A stretch of 64,000 bases of DNA, taken from Pseudarthrobacter sulfonivorans (GTDB lineage Bacteria > Actinomycetota > Actinomycetes > Actinomycetales > Micrococcaceae). Numbering within the stretch: the stretch's first letter is position 1; every line of letters starts with the position of its first letter. A program made the position numbers and the translations under genes. The DNA lies in assembly GCF_024391045.1 (NCBI RefSeq), contig NZ_JANFCZ010000017.1, forward strand, positions 28,215 to 92,214, written 5' to 3'. The notes beneath the pieces are model-generated. The model searched no databases. It was given only the letters and a program-made list of their open reading frames with translations, and was not told the origin of the DNA. Shown one piece after another: positions 44,377 to 53,896 of this stretch.

Positions 44377-45741
44377 ATGGACAAGAGGATCTTCGGCATT
44401 GAAACCGAATTCGGGATCTCGTATTCGAGCCCCGATTCACGGCCCCTGGCGCCGGAGGAGGTGGCACGCTACCTGTTCCGCAAAGTGGTCAGCTGGGGAC
44501 GTTCGTCCAACGTGTTCCTGACCAACGGTTCCCGGCTCTACCTCGACGTCGGCTCGCACCCCGAATACGCCACCGCGGAGTGTGATGACCTGGCACAGTT
44601 GATTGCGCACGACCGCGCCGGCGAGCTGATCCTCGATGACCTCGTGGATGAGGCGCAGGCGAGGCTGGCTGCCGAAGGCTTCAACGGCACCGTGTACCTG
44701 TTCAAGAACAACACCGACTCCGCCGGGAACTCCTACGGCAGCCACGAGAACTACCTCATCCCGCGGCGGGGAGAGTTTTCCCGGCTGGCCGAGATACTCA
44801 TCCCCTTCCTGGTCACCCGCCAGCTGATCGCGGGCGCGGGCAAGATCCTGAAGACCCCCCACGGGGCAACCTTCGCCTTTTCGCAGCGGGCTGACCACAT
44901 CTGGGAGGGAGTCTCGTCCGCCACCACCCGGTCCCGTCCCATTATCAACACCCGGGATGAACCGCACGCCGACGCCGAATTCTTTCGGCGGCTGCACGTC
45001 ATTGTGGGTGACTCGAACATGTCCGAGACCACGGCCCTCATCAAGGTGGGCACCGTGGACCTGATCCTTCGCATGATCGAGGCCGGAGTGATCATGCGGG
45101 ACATGCGGATGGAAAACCCCATCCGCAGCATCCGGGAGATCTCCCACGACCTCAGCGGCCGGGCGCTCGTCAGGTTGGCCAACGGGCGCCAGCTCACCGC
45201 GCTGGAGATCCAACAGGAATACCTGACAAAAGTCACGGCCTTTGTGCAGGAGCACGGGGCCCACAATCCGCATGTTCCGCTGATCCTTGACCTCTGGGAA
45301 AGGACGCTGAAGGCCATCGAAAGCGGGAACACCAGCACCATCGACACGGAAATTGACTGGGCCATCAAGAAAAAGCTCATGGACAACTACCGCGAACGTC
45401 ACGGCCTGGGCCTGGACGCACCCCGGATCGCCCAGCTGGACCTGACCTACCATGACATTTCCCGCACGCGGGGGCTGTACTACCTGCTGCAATCCAGGGG
45501 GGCGGTGCGGCGCATCGTGGACGACACCGTCATCAAGGACGCCGTGGACGCACCGCCGCAAACAACCCGGGCGAAGCTCAGGGGCGACTTCGTCCGGCGG
45601 GCGCAGGAACTGGGCAGGGATTACACCGTGGACTGGGTTCATCTGAAACTCAACGACCGCGCCCACCAGACCATCCTTTGCAAGGATCCGTTCCGCAGCG
45701 TCGATGACCGCGTGGACGCCCTCCTGGGCTCTATGGGCTGA
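44377..45741 (+). CDS. pafA: Pup-protein ligase
   Basis: 454 residues; phosphorylates the C-terminal Glu of Pup and joins it to substrate lysines. It shares the Dop fold but lacks the Dop-loop: [10 protein letters not shown] (6-15), catalytic Asp57 in [34 protein letters not shown] and [15 protein letters not shown]. The C-terminal domain ends LLGSMG. Last gene of the tight arc-to-pafA block. Confidence 0.97.
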   Translation: MDKRIFGIETEFGISYSSPDSRPLAPEEVARYLFRKVVSWGRSSNVFLTNGSRLYLDVGSHPEYATAECDDLAQLIAHDRAGELILDDLVDEAQARLAAEGFNGTVYLFKNNTDSAGNSYGSHENYLIPRRGEFSRLAEILIPFLVTRQLIAGAGKILKTPHGATFAFSQRADHIWEGVSSATTRSRPIINTRDEPHADAEFFRRLHVIVGDSNMSETTALIKVGTVDLILRMIEAGVIMRDMRMENPIRSIREISHDLSGRALVRLANGRQLTALEIQQEYLTKVTAFVQEHGAHNPHVPLILDLWERTLKAIESGNTSTIDTEIDWAIKKKLMDNYRERHGLGLDAPRIAQLDLTYHDISRTRGLYYLLQSRGAVRRIVDDTVIKDAVDAPPQTTRAKLRGDFVRRAQELGRDYTVDWVHLKLNDRAHQTILCKDPFRSVDDRVDALLGSMG

Positions 45742-45769
45742 CGTTCAGGTTCAGGGGCTATCCTTGACA

Positions 45770-45786
45770 GGGCCATTCTTTGGCCC
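45770..45786 (+). terminator. Small hairpin after pafA
   Basis: GGGCCA-TTCTT-TGGCCC, 29 bases after the pafA stop. There is no T-tract, so at most it attenuates read-through into the FKBP lipoprotein gene. Confidence 0.35.
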
Positions 45787-45850
45787 TGAAGCGGTGCCGG
45801 GCGCCTGTTCCGGTACCGCGTCCACCCTGCCCCGACGAAAGTTCTCTTAC

Positions 45851-46813
45851 GTGCGCCGACTCCTAGCAATCCTTCTCCCCGGCCTGCTGCTGCTAACCGC
45901 TTGCGGCGGTTCGCCCGCGGCACCGGAACCCACCAGCCAGTCGGCCGGTGACACTGCCAAGTTCGATTCCCTGAAACTGACGGACAACGGGGACAAGAAG
46001 GCTCCCGGCGTGGAGTTCACCAAGCCGCTGGAGGTTACGGAGCCTACCGTGAAGGTGGTCACCGAAGGCGACGGCGACAAGATCAAAGCCAACCAGATCG
46101 CCAACATCTCCATCCTCGCCGTGAGCGGCGCCGACGGTTCCACGCTGGAAGACACCTTCCCGAGCGACCCCGAGGCCCTTGAGCTCACCGATGACATGAA
46201 GACCGGAAACGCCCTCATCTACAACGCCTTCGTTGGCGCCAAAATCGGTTCAACCCTGGCCCTGGCGGTTCCCGGCCAGGCAGCCGCACCGGCCAGCGCC
46301 TCACCGGAGAACGCCACCCCGACTCCTGCCGCCGCCCAGCCCACCCAGCTGCTGCTGATCAAGCTGATCTCCGCGAAGGATGTCACCGCGCCGCTCGATA
46401 AGCCCGAGGGCGATCCTGTTACGCCGCCAGCCGGCCTCCCGACAGCTAAGGAAAATGACAAGGGCGTCCCCGAGATATCGGTGGATGGCGCTGCTGCCCC
46501 GACAGCCCTCGTTGCCCAGGACCTGATCAAGGGCAAGGGCGCCGAGGTCAAGGCATCCGACACCCTCACCGTCAACTACGTCGGCGTCAACCTGGTGGGC
46601 GGCACCAAGTTTGATTCGAGCTTCGACCGCGGCCAGCCCGCCAGCTTCCCCTTGAACCAGGTGATCAAGGGCTGGACGCAGGGCCTCACCGGCAAGACGG
46701 TGGGCTCCCGGGTCCTCCTGGTCGTCCCGAAGGACCTCGCATACGGTGATGCCGGCCAGGGCGAAGCCAAGGGCGACCTTGTCTTTGTTGTTGATATCCT
46801 CGGCGTCAAGTAA
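45851..46813 (+). CDS. FKBP-type peptidyl-prolyl isomerase lipoprotein
   Basis: 320 residues. A signal peptide with lipobox LLTAC (about residues 14-18) predicts a membrane-anchored extracytoplasmic lipoprotein. The C-terminal 110 residues are an FKBP domain (VNYVGVNLVGGTKFDSSFDRGQPASF, VIKGWTQGLTGKTVGSRVLLVVP, AYGD). The middle resembles a second, degenerate FKBP-like domain. The start is GTG 45851, placing the hydrophobic leader correctly; the ribosome site is weak. Confidence 0.88.
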   Translation: MRRLLAILLPGLLLLTACGGSPAAPEPTSQSAGDTAKFDSLKLTDNGDKKAPGVEFTKPLEVTEPTVKVVTEGDGDKIKANQIANISILAVSGADGSTLEDTFPSDPEALELTDDMKTGNALIYNAFVGAKIGSTLALAVPGQAAAPASASPENATPTPAAAQPTQLLLIKLISAKDVTAPLDKPEGDPVTPPAGLPTAKENDKGVPEISVDGAAAPTALVAQDLIKGKGAEVKASDTLTVNYVGVNLVGGTKFDSSFDRGQPASFPLNQVIKGWTQGLTGKTVGSRVLLVVPKDLAYGDAGQGEAKGDLVFVVDILGVK

Positions 46814-46851
46814 CTTCCAACCCATCCCGCACCCAAACAAAGGAGTAACCC

Positions 46852-47247
46852 ATGTCATTTGGTCAGCGCGATTTCGATCGCCAGAAACCCGAAATCGACT
46901 TCCCGGAAGGCGACGTCCCCAGCGAACTCGTCATCACCGACCTGATCGAAGGTGACGGTCCCGAGGCCAAGAAGGGCGATACCGTCTCCACCCACTACGT
47001 CGGAGTGGCCTGGTCCACCGGCGAGGAATTCGACGCCTCCTGGGGACGCGGCGCGCCGCTGGACTTCCGCGTTGGCGTCGGCCAGGTCATCCAGGGCTGG
47101 GACCAGGGTCTGCTGGGCATGAAGGTGGGCGGCCGCCGTCGCCTGGAGATTCCTTCCGAACTGGCCTACGGCTCCCGCGGTGCCGGTGGCGCAATCGGCC
47201 CCAACGAAGCACTCATCTTTGTTGTGGACCTCGTCGGCGTGCGCTGA
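46852..47247 (+). CDS. FKBP-type peptidyl-prolyl cis-trans isomerase
   Basis: 131-residue cytoplasmic single-domain FKBP: DTVSTHYVGVAWSTGEEFDASWGRG, VGQVIQGWDQGLLGMKVGGRRRLEIP, LAYGSRGAGGAIGPNEALIFVVDLV. The active-site Asp, Trp and Tyr are present. AAAGGAG precedes the ATG by six bases. It follows the lipoprotein FKBP, so the pair probably arose by duplication and may assist folding inside and outside the membrane. Confidence 0.94.
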   Translation: MSFGQRDFDRQKPEIDFPEGDVPSELVITDLIEGDGPEAKKGDTVSTHYVGVAWSTGEEFDASWGRGAPLDFRVGVGQVIQGWDQGLLGMKVGGRRRLEIPSELAYGSRGAGGAIGPNEALIFVVDLVGVR

Positions 47248-47351
47248 CCTGACCACCGAAGGCCGGAAGGGCGCGGTAACAATCAGGAGCGGTGCTCCGG
47301 TTGTTGCCGCGCTTTCTGCTTTCCCGCGGTGAATTTAGTAACGTAGCCAGA

Positions 47352-49334
47352 GTGTCCGTATCCCGTACTGAACGCCTGCTGAACCTGCTGATTGCCCTTC
47401 TGAACACAAAATACGGCCTGCGCCGTGCGGAGCTGCGAACCAAGGTCTATCACGACGCCACCGGCAACGACGTCGCATTCGGCCGGATGTTCGAGCGGGA
47501 CAAAAACGACCTGCGCCAGTTTGGCTTCGAGGTGGAAACCGTCACTGACCTCGGGTGGAGCGAAGACGACCCCGCCACCACCCGGTACCGCATCGGCAAG
47601 GAATCCAACCGCCTGCCGGACGTCGAGCTCAGCCCGGGGGAATGGACGGTCCTGCTCCTGGCCTCCCAGCTGTGGGAGCGCGCCGCCCTGGGTACCGCTG
47701 CCGCCAGCGCGCTCCGCAAGCTCCAGGCCTCCGGTACGCTCGCCGACGTTGAACTTCCCGTGGGCGTGCAGCCGCGGATCAGGCCGGCCGGCCAGGCGTT
47801 CGATGACGTGGTGGCGGCCATGCACGCCCGGCATCCGGTCAGTTTTCCTTATCTGGCCGGGACCACGGGCAAGGAAGAGCAACGAACGGTGGAACCATGG
47901 GGCCTGGGGAGCCGGTTCGGCCAGTGGTACCTGACCGGCTTCGACCGGGCCCGCCAGGCACCCCGCCATTTCAGGCTTTCCCGCTTCACCGGCCCGGTCT
48001 CCGTGCTGAACAAGGAAACCTACGCACCGCCGGCAAATTTCAATGTCCGGGAGGAACTGGGCCGGCTCCCCGAACTCCCGCTCCGCACCGCCGTCGTGGA
48101 CGTCCGGGCGGGCCGCCTCCTGGGCCTGCGGAGGCGCGCAACGCCTGCGCCCGCCAGAAGCGGGGGAACGCCCGACGGCGGCGACGAGCGTCTGCACGTG
48201 GACTTCAGAGACGTTGAGGTGCTCGCGCAGGAGCTTGCCTCCTACGGTCCCGACGTCGTCGCCCGTGAGCCCGAAGAACTGGTGGGGGCCGTCCGGAACC
48301 GCCTGCACAACGCTGCGGCGTTCTGTGCGGCTCCGGCCCCTGAGTACCGGTTTGCCGACGCGCGGGGTGCCTCTGTCCGCAAACGCACCTCGGAGGACCA
48401 GCTCAAACGCATGCTGCAGCTGGTGCCGTTCCTCGTCCATAACCAGGGCCTGCACATAGAGGACGTGGCCGCGCGGTTCGGGATCACACCCGGCGAGCTG
48501 GAAAGCGACCTCAGGATCCTCATCTGTTCGGGGCTGCCCGAGGGATACCCGGACGACCTCCTGGACATCCACTGGGAGGAGGGCCATGTCTACATCACCC
48601 AGGACCTGGACCTCACCAGGCCGGTCAGGTTCACGGTCGATGAAGCCTGTGCTCTCCTGACCGGTCTTGAGACTCTCAACGGCCTGCCTGAACTCGCCGA
48701 GGGGGGCGCCCTGCAGTCCGTCACCCTCAAGCTGATGGCGGCCGCCGGGGAAGAGGGTCTGCGCGCAGCCTCGCTGGCCGGTCCGGAGGTCGGCCCCTCG
48801 GATTCGGCCGTCCTGGACGTCATCCGGAGTGCCATCCGGGACCGGGCCCAGCTGCGGCTGGAGTACTTTTCCGCCCAACGGGACCAGGTTTCGGAACGGG
48901 ATGTTGACCCGCTCCGGCTGTATTCGCTGGACAACACCTGGTACTTCGAGGCTTACTGCCACTCCGCTGACGGCTTGCGGAACTTCAGGCTGGACAGGGT
49001 CCAGGAGATTCGGCCCAACGGTCAACCGGCCTCGACACCGCTCCGGCCGGACGACGGGTTTCCGGCAAAGTTATTCACACCGAACGACGACGACACCACC
49101 GTCCTGGTGCAGCTCACCAGGCAGGGCGCGGGGCTTGCGGACGACTATTACGCTGAACGGGTGGCGCCCCTGCCCGACGGCGGCCTGGTAGCCGAGATCC
49201 GGTTCGGCAACACAACCTGGCTGCCCATGTTCGTGGCCCAGCACGGCGGCGCTGCGCGAATCCTCGAACCGTCGGCGCTAGCGGCGGCAGCACGAAGTTG
49301 GATCGAGGCGGCCCTCAGCCGGTACGGCAGCTAG
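47352..49334 (+). CDS. pafBC: Fused PafBC transcriptional activator (WYL domains)
   Basis: 660 residues combining two proteins that are separate genes (pafB, pafC) in mycobacteria. Half one: helix-turn-helix (SRTERLLNLLIALLNTKYGL), then a WYL domain with GQWYLTGFD (about 190). Half two from about 340: helix-turn-helix (RMLQLVPFLVHNQGLHIEDVAARFGI) and a second WYL domain (NTWYFEAYCH, about 530), then the C-terminal extension. The complex activates LexA-independent DNA-damage genes. The same fusion is known from Arthrobacter. TAACGT (47339-47344) ends seven bases before GTG 47352, so it has its own leaderless promoter. Confidence 0.95.
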   Translation: MSVSRTERLLNLLIALLNTKYGLRRAELRTKVYHDATGNDVAFGRMFERDKNDLRQFGFEVETVTDLGWSEDDPATTRYRIGKESNRLPDVELSPGEWTVLLLASQLWERAALGTAAASALRKLQASGTLADVELPVGVQPRIRPAGQAFDDVVAAMHARHPVSFPYLAGTTGKEEQRTVEPWGLGSRFGQWYLTGFDRARQAPRHFRLSRFTGPVSVLNKETYAPPANFNVREELGRLPELPLRTAVVDVRAGRLLGLRRRATPAPARSGGTPDGGDERLHVDFRDVEVLAQELASYGPDVVAREPEELVGAVRNRLHNAAAFCAAPAPEYRFADARGASVRKRTSEDQLKRMLQLVPFLVHNQGLHIEDVAARFGITPGELESDLRILICSGLPEGYPDDLLDIHWEEGHVYITQDLDLTRPVRFTVDEACALLTGLETLNGLPELAEGGALQSVTLKLMAAAGEEGLRAASLAGPEVGPSDSAVLDVIRSAIRDRAQLRLEYFSAQRDQVSERDVDPLRLYSLDNTWYFEAYCHSADGLRNFRLDRVQEIRPNGQPASTPLRPDDGFPAKLFTPNDDDTTVLVQLTRQGAGLADDYYAERVAPLPDGGLVAEIRFGNTTWLPMFVAQHGGAARILEPSALAAAARSWIEAALSRYGS

Positions 49335-49344
49335 AATCGTCAGC

Positions 49345-49698
49345 ATGCCTTGGTGGTCTTGGATCGTGATCTGGATAGCGCTTGTTGCGGTGTCCCTGCT
49401 CTTTTATGTCCTGCTGGGCATCCGGCTGTACCGCCAGGCCATGGCTGTGTTGAAGGACTTCGGCGCGGCAGCCACGAAACTCGGGCACCTTGCCCCTGCC
49501 GGCGCCGCACCCCTGGCCGGCGAACTGCAGAGTCCCGCGGCACTGCCGGGAGCCGCCGTTTTTGCCTCACCCGCGCAGATGCGACATGATTACGACGCAT
49601 CCAAGTCATCCCGCCGGGAGGACCGCCGCCAGAGGCGGATACAGCGCAAGCACGACAGGGGACAGCCCCAGTCGCTTCGCGATCTGGATCTCAATTAG
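49345..49698 (+). CDS. Small membrane-anchored hypothetical protein
   Basis: 117 residues with one N-terminal transmembrane helix (WSWIVIWIALVAVSLLFYVL), a 50-residue linker and a strongly basic tail (SSRREDRRQRRIQRKHDRG). Not recognised. It lies between pafBC and tatA. TAGAAT (49332-49337) ends seven bases before the ATG, and its TAG is the pafBC stop codon. Confidence 0.7.
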   Translation: MPWWSWIVIWIALVAVSLLFYVLLGIRLYRQAMAVLKDFGAAATKLGHLAPAGAAPLAGELQSPAALPGAAVFASPAQMRHDYDASKSSRREDRRQRRIQRKHDRGQPQSLRDLDLN

Positions 49699-49730
49699 AC
49701 GTAGGATGTTGTAAGAGGAAAGGAATTCCC

Positions 49731-50021
49731 GTGGGAAGACTCTTTGATGGCCCGTGGCCAATTGTCATTATCATCGTTGTGGCGCTGTTGCTTTTTGCTG
49801 CGCCCAAACTCCCTGCCATGGCCCGTAGCCTGGGCCAGTCCATGCGGATCATCAAATCCGAAGTCAAGGAAATGAAGAACGACGGCAAGACCGACGCCGC
49901 GGACACCGAAGCGGGACCGGTGGAAGGCAAGGTCGTCAATCACCCGCACACGAATCCTGCACCGACCCAGCACGGCGAACCGACCAACGGCACCGACGTT
50001 CCGCCGTCGAACCGCGCATAA
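49731..50021 (+). CDS. tatA: Sec-independent protein translocase subunit TatA
   Basis: 96 residues. The N-terminal helix PWPIVIIIVVALLLFAAPKLP is followed by the amphipathic helix MARSLGQSMRIIKSEVKEMK and a disordered tail. It forms the pore-like assembly for folded twin-arginine substrates. The start is GTG 49731 after AGAGGAAAGGAA. TAGGAT (49702-49707) is a candidate -10. Six bases before tatC. Confidence 0.95.
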   Translation: MGRLFDGPWPIVIIIVVALLLFAAPKLPAMARSLGQSMRIIKSEVKEMKNDGKTDAADTEAGPVEGKVVNHPHTNPAPTQHGEPTNGTDVPPSNRA

Positions 50022-50027
50022 CCCACA

Positions 50028-50864
50028 GTGGCACTGACGCGGGGCCGTAAATCCAACCCTGAGGGGCGGATGGCTCTTTGGGACCACCTCAAAGAGCTCA
50101 AGAACCGGCTGATCAAATCAGCAATTGCGGTGGTGCTCGCTGCGGTGGGCGGCTGGTTCCTTTACGACCCCGTCGTCTCAAGCCTCTCGGCGCCGCTGAT
50201 CTCCATCGCGCACGAGACCGGCCGGACGGCCGTGCTTAACTTCGCGACCATCGCGGACCCCTTCGCGTTCAAGATCCAGATAGCCATCCAGATCGGGCTG
50301 GTGATTTCCAGCCCGGTCTGGATCTATCAGGTCTGGGCGTTCATCACCCCCGGCCTGACCCGGAAGGAACGGGGCTACACGCTCGGCTTCATGGCCGCGG
50401 CCGTCCCGCTGTTCCTGGCCGGCGTCTATGTTGCCTGGCTGGTATTTCCTACCGTGGTCCGGGCTCTGCTCCAGTTCACGCCCCAGACCGGCGCCAACAA
50501 TATCTCCGCCACTGACTACCTCACCTTCGCCACGCAGATGCTGCTGATCCTGGGTATTTCGTTCCTGGTGCCGGTCATCCTTGTAGGCATCAACATGGCC
50601 GGTGTGGTGCGCGGCCGGACCATCCTCAAAGCCTGGCGGATCATCGTCTTCCTCGTCTTTGTCCTGGCGGCACTGGCCGCCCCGGGGACCGACGCATTGT
50701 CCATGATCCTGCTGGCTGCCCCCCTCCTGGTCCTGTTTTTCGCTGCGATCGGGCTGTGCATCGTCAACGACAACCGCCGGGACAAGAGGCAAGCGAAAGT
50801 GGCTGCCGAGACCGATGCAACAGCCGATATTGCGACCCCAGGCAGTGAACTGAAGAACCTGTAG
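50028..50864 (+). CDS. tatC: Sec-independent protein translocase subunit TatC
   Basis: 278 residues with six transmembrane helices; receptor for twin-arginine signal peptides. Conserved MALWDHLKELKNRLIKS, FATIADPFAFKIQIA, SSPVWIYQVWAFITPGLTRKER and AAPGTDALSMILLAAPLLVLF. The GTG start lies six bases after tatA, so translation is coupled. TatB is not in the window. Confidence 0.96.
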   Translation: MALTRGRKSNPEGRMALWDHLKELKNRLIKSAIAVVLAAVGGWFLYDPVVSSLSAPLISIAHETGRTAVLNFATIADPFAFKIQIAIQIGLVISSPVWIYQVWAFITPGLTRKERGYTLGFMAAAVPLFLAGVYVAWLVFPTVVRALLQFTPQTGANNISATDYLTFATQMLLILGISFLVPVILVGINMAGVVRGRTILKAWRIIVFLVFVLAALAAPGTDALSMILLAAPLLVLFFAAIGLCIVNDNRRDKRQAKVAAETDATADIATPGSELKNL

Positions 50865-50888
50865 CGCGCAGCGCACTAGGCTTGAAAC

Positions 50889-53813
50889 ATGTCCTCCATC
50901 TCCGGGCCGCTCTCGCCCTCTGAAAGTTACCGGGCCAGCGCGGAACGCACGGCCGAGGCGCGAAGCTACCTCGGCGGGTTTATCCGCACCCTCGATTTTG
51001 AACTCGACGAATTCCAGCGCCTCGCCTGCCTTTCCCTGCAGGAAGGCAGGGGAGTGCTGGTGGCTGCGCCGACCGGAGCCGGCAAGACCATCGTGGGCGA
51101 ATTTGCCATTTACCTCGCGCTGGAGCGGCACCTCAAGGCTTTCTACACCACGCCCATCAAGGCCCTGAGCAACCAGAAGTTCACCGAACTTGCTGAAAAA
51201 TACGGCGCTGAAAATGTCGGGCTCCTGACCGGCGACACCAGCATCAATGGCGACGCCCCGGTTGTGGTGATGACAACGGAAGTTCTCCGCAACATGCTTT
51301 ACGCCGATTCCGCGACCTTGGACGATCTTGGGTTTGTGGTCATGGACGAGGTCCACTACCTTGCAGACCGTTTCCGCGGGGCCGTTTGGGAGGAAGTGAT
51401 CATCCACCTGCCCAGCGAAGTCCAGGTGGTTTCGCTGAGCGCCACGGTGTCCAACGCGGAGGAGTTTGGCGCCTGGCTGGATACGGTGCGCGGCGACACG
51501 GACATCATCGTCTCGGAGCATCGGCCGGTGCCCCTGTGGCAACACGTGATGGTCGGCCGCGAAATCGTGGACCTGTTCGCGGGTGAAACCACCTTCGACG
51601 AAATTGCGCCGGCTGCAGAAGCCGGGACGGGGGCACCACTGACGGTCCGGGAAAAGGTGGATCCGGCACAGGGGCCGGCCAGCCGAGGGGGCGCCTCTGC
51701 CCTCGGATTTGAGGTCAACCCTGATCTGCTTGCAATGGCCCGGAGCGAGAGCCAGGAGAATTTCCGCGGCCGGTTTGGCCACGGCGGGCGGAGCCAGCGC
51801 CGGCAGAACAGGCAGCGTTCCGATTCCCGTCCCTCCCAGGGGTCCCAGCCCGGCGCCGTCCGGAGGGCCAGCCGGCCCCAGGTGATTGCCAGCCTGGACC
51901 GCCAGGATCTGCTCCCCGCCATCACGTTCATTTTCTCCCGGGCCGGCTGCGACGCCGCCGTGGCCCAGTGCGTCTCCTCGGGCCTGTGGCTGACCACGGA
52001 GAAGGAGCAGCGGATTATCGCCCAGCTCGTCGATGAGGCCGCGCAGGACATTCCTTCCGATGACCTGGACGTCCTCGGCTTCTGGACCTGGCGGGAGGGC
52101 CTGCTGCGGGGATTCGCGGCCCACCATGCGGGCATGCTGCCCACGTTCAAGGAAGTGGTGGAGAAACTCTTCGTCGAAGGCCTGGTCAAGGCTGTTTTCG
52201 CCACCGAGACACTCGCCTTGGGCGTGAACATGCCCGCCCGCTCCGTGGTTCTGGAAAAGCTGGACAAGTTCAACGGGGAAGCCCACGTGGACATTACGGC
52301 GGGGGAATACACCCAACTGACCGGGCGGGCAGGCCGTCGCGGCATCGACGTCGAAGGTCACGCCGTTGTCCTCTGGCAGCCTGGTACGGACCCGGCGGCG
52401 GTGGCTGGCCTGGCGTCCCGGCGAACTTACCCCTTGAATTCCAGCTTCCGCCCCACCTACAACATGAGCATCAATCTGCTGGCCCAGTTCGGCAGGGCAC
52501 GGGCCCGCGAAATCCTCGAGTCCTCGTTCGCGCAATTCCAGGCGGACCGCTCCGTGGTGGGCCTGGCCAAGCAGGTGCGCAGCAGGGAAGAGTCCCTCGC
52601 GGGCTACGCCAAATCCATGACCTGCCACCTCGGTGATTTTACCGAATATGCCCGGCTGCGCCGCGAGCTCTCCGACGCCGAAGATGTCACCTCACGCACG
52701 AAGTCCCGCGCCCGGAAGTCCCTGAACGAAGACTCACTGGCCCGGCTGATGCCGGGTGACGTAGTAGACGTGCCGGGAGGCCGGGCACCTGGCCTGGCCA
52801 TTGTGCTGAGTTCGGACCACAGCGGCCGGGAGCCGCGTCCGGCTGTCCTGACGCTGGACAACCAGCTCCGCCGGATCGGCACCGAAGACCTTGAGGGGCC
52901 GATTTCCCCACTGACGCGGATCCGGATTCCCAAGGCGTTCAACGCCAAGGTTCCCAAGTCCCGGCGTGACCTTGCCGCGTCGGCACGGAATGCCTTGCGC
53001 GAAAACCGCCCACCGGCGCCCGGCCGAAGCACGGACTTTGGGTTGGGCAGTGCCATGCCCAACCAGGAGAAACGGATCACGGAGCTGCGCCGGGCACTCC
53101 GGGCCCACCCGTGCCACGGCTGCAGCGAGCGTGAGGACCATGCCCGCTGGTCAGAGCGCTGGTGGAAGCTGCGCCGGGAAACTGACGGTTTGATCCGTCA
53201 GATCCAAGGCCGCACCAACACTATCGCCAAGACATTCGACCGGGTGTGCGATGTCCTCTCGGCCTACGGGTACCTTGAAGCCGGAGCAGATGGCCGCCAG
53301 TCCATCAGCTCCGACGGCCAGCGGCTCCGCCGGATCTATGGCGAGAAGGACCTCCTGATCTCCCAGTCACTGCGATTGGGCGCCTTCGACGACCTCGACG
53401 CCGTCGAAGTTGCAGCGTTGGCGAGCGTCCTGGTCTACCAGGCCAAACGCGAGGACAGGGGCCTCCGTCCGCGGATGCCAAGTATCGCGCTCGAATCCTC
53501 GGTGGACCTGGTGGTCCGCGAATGGTCAGCACTGGAAGACGTGGAAGAACAAAACAAGCTGCCGCTGACCGGCGAACCCGAGTTGGGACTGGTCTGGCCC
53601 ATGTATAAGTGGGCGAAGGGCCGGCACCTCCAAGAGGTACTCAACGGCACAGACTTGGCGGCCGGTGACTTTGTGCGCTGGGTCAAGCAGGTCATTGACC
53701 TCCTGGACCAGCTGGCCAAGATTCCGGGACTGGATCCGCGCATAGCCCGGCTGTGTTCGGAGGCCATCTCCCTGATCCGCCGCGGTGTTGTGGCCTACTC
53801 CTCGGTCCTGTGA
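50889..53813 (+). CDS. helY: DEAD/DEAH-box RNA helicase HelY (Ski2/Mtr4-like)
   Basis: 974 residues. Walker A APTGAGKT (60-67), DEVH (153-156), motif III LSATVSNAEEFG and motif VI QLTGRAGRRGIDVEGH are intact. The insert between the RecA domains (about 290-335) is Arg/Gln/Ser-rich. The C-terminal region holds a KOW/beam-like domain (RLMPGDVVDVPGG) and a DSHCT-type helical bundle. A Cys motif HPCHGCSERE lies near residue 740. TAGGCT (50877-50882) ends six bases before the ATG. The pafBC-tat-helY order matches M. tuberculosis. Confidence 0.95.
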   Translation: MSSISGPLSPSESYRASAERTAEARSYLGGFIRTLDFELDEFQRLACLSLQEGRGVLVAAPTGAGKTIVGEFAIYLALERHLKAFYTTPIKALSNQKFTELAEKYGAENVGLLTGDTSINGDAPVVVMTTEVLRNMLYADSATLDDLGFVVMDEVHYLADRFRGAVWEEVIIHLPSEVQVVSLSATVSNAEEFGAWLDTVRGDTDIIVSEHRPVPLWQHVMVGREIVDLFAGETTFDEIAPAAEAGTGAPLTVREKVDPAQGPASRGGASALGFEVNPDLLAMARSESQENFRGRFGHGGRSQRRQNRQRSDSRPSQGSQPGAVRRASRPQVIASLDRQDLLPAITFIFSRAGCDAAVAQCVSSGLWLTTEKEQRIIAQLVDEAAQDIPSDDLDVLGFWTWREGLLRGFAAHHAGMLPTFKEVVEKLFVEGLVKAVFATETLALGVNMPARSVVLEKLDKFNGEAHVDITAGEYTQLTGRAGRRGIDVEGHAVVLWQPGTDPAAVAGLASRRTYPLNSSFRPTYNMSINLLAQFGRARAREILESSFAQFQADRSVVGLAKQVRSREESLAGYAKSMTCHLGDFTEYARLRRELSDAEDVTSRTKSRARKSLNEDSLARLMPGDVVDVPGGRAPGLAIVLSSDHSGREPRPAVLTLDNQLRRIGTEDLEGPISPLTRIRIPKAFNAKVPKSRRDLAASARNALRENRPPAPGRSTDFGLGSAMPNQEKRITELRRALRAHPCHGCSEREDHARWSERWWKLRRETDGLIRQIQGRTNTIAKTFDRVCDVLSAYGYLEAGADGRQSISSDGQRLRRIYGEKDLLISQSLRLGAFDDLDAVEVAALASVLVYQAKREDRGLRPRMPSIALESSVDLVVREWSALEDVEEQNKLPLTGEPELGLVWPMYKWAKGRHLQEVLNGTDLAAGDFVRWVKQVIDLLDQLAKIPGLDPRIARLCSEAISLIRRGVVAYSSVL

Positions 53814-53896
53814 GGCACCGGCCGGCCCGCCATCGAATCATCCAGTCTTTACGAACCGGCAGCCTTTGCTGCATCCCCCAACCAGGAGCCTGACCC

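Noticed and set aside
45764..45769. TTGACA upstream of the FKBP lipoprotein gene as a -35
   Set aside because: No TANNNT lies 16-18 bases downstream; the spacer instead forms a small hairpin.
50178..52628. An 816-codon minus-strand frame opposite tatC and helY
   Set aside because: Antisense shadow of helY; no recognisable motif and composition typical of reversed high-GC coding DNA.
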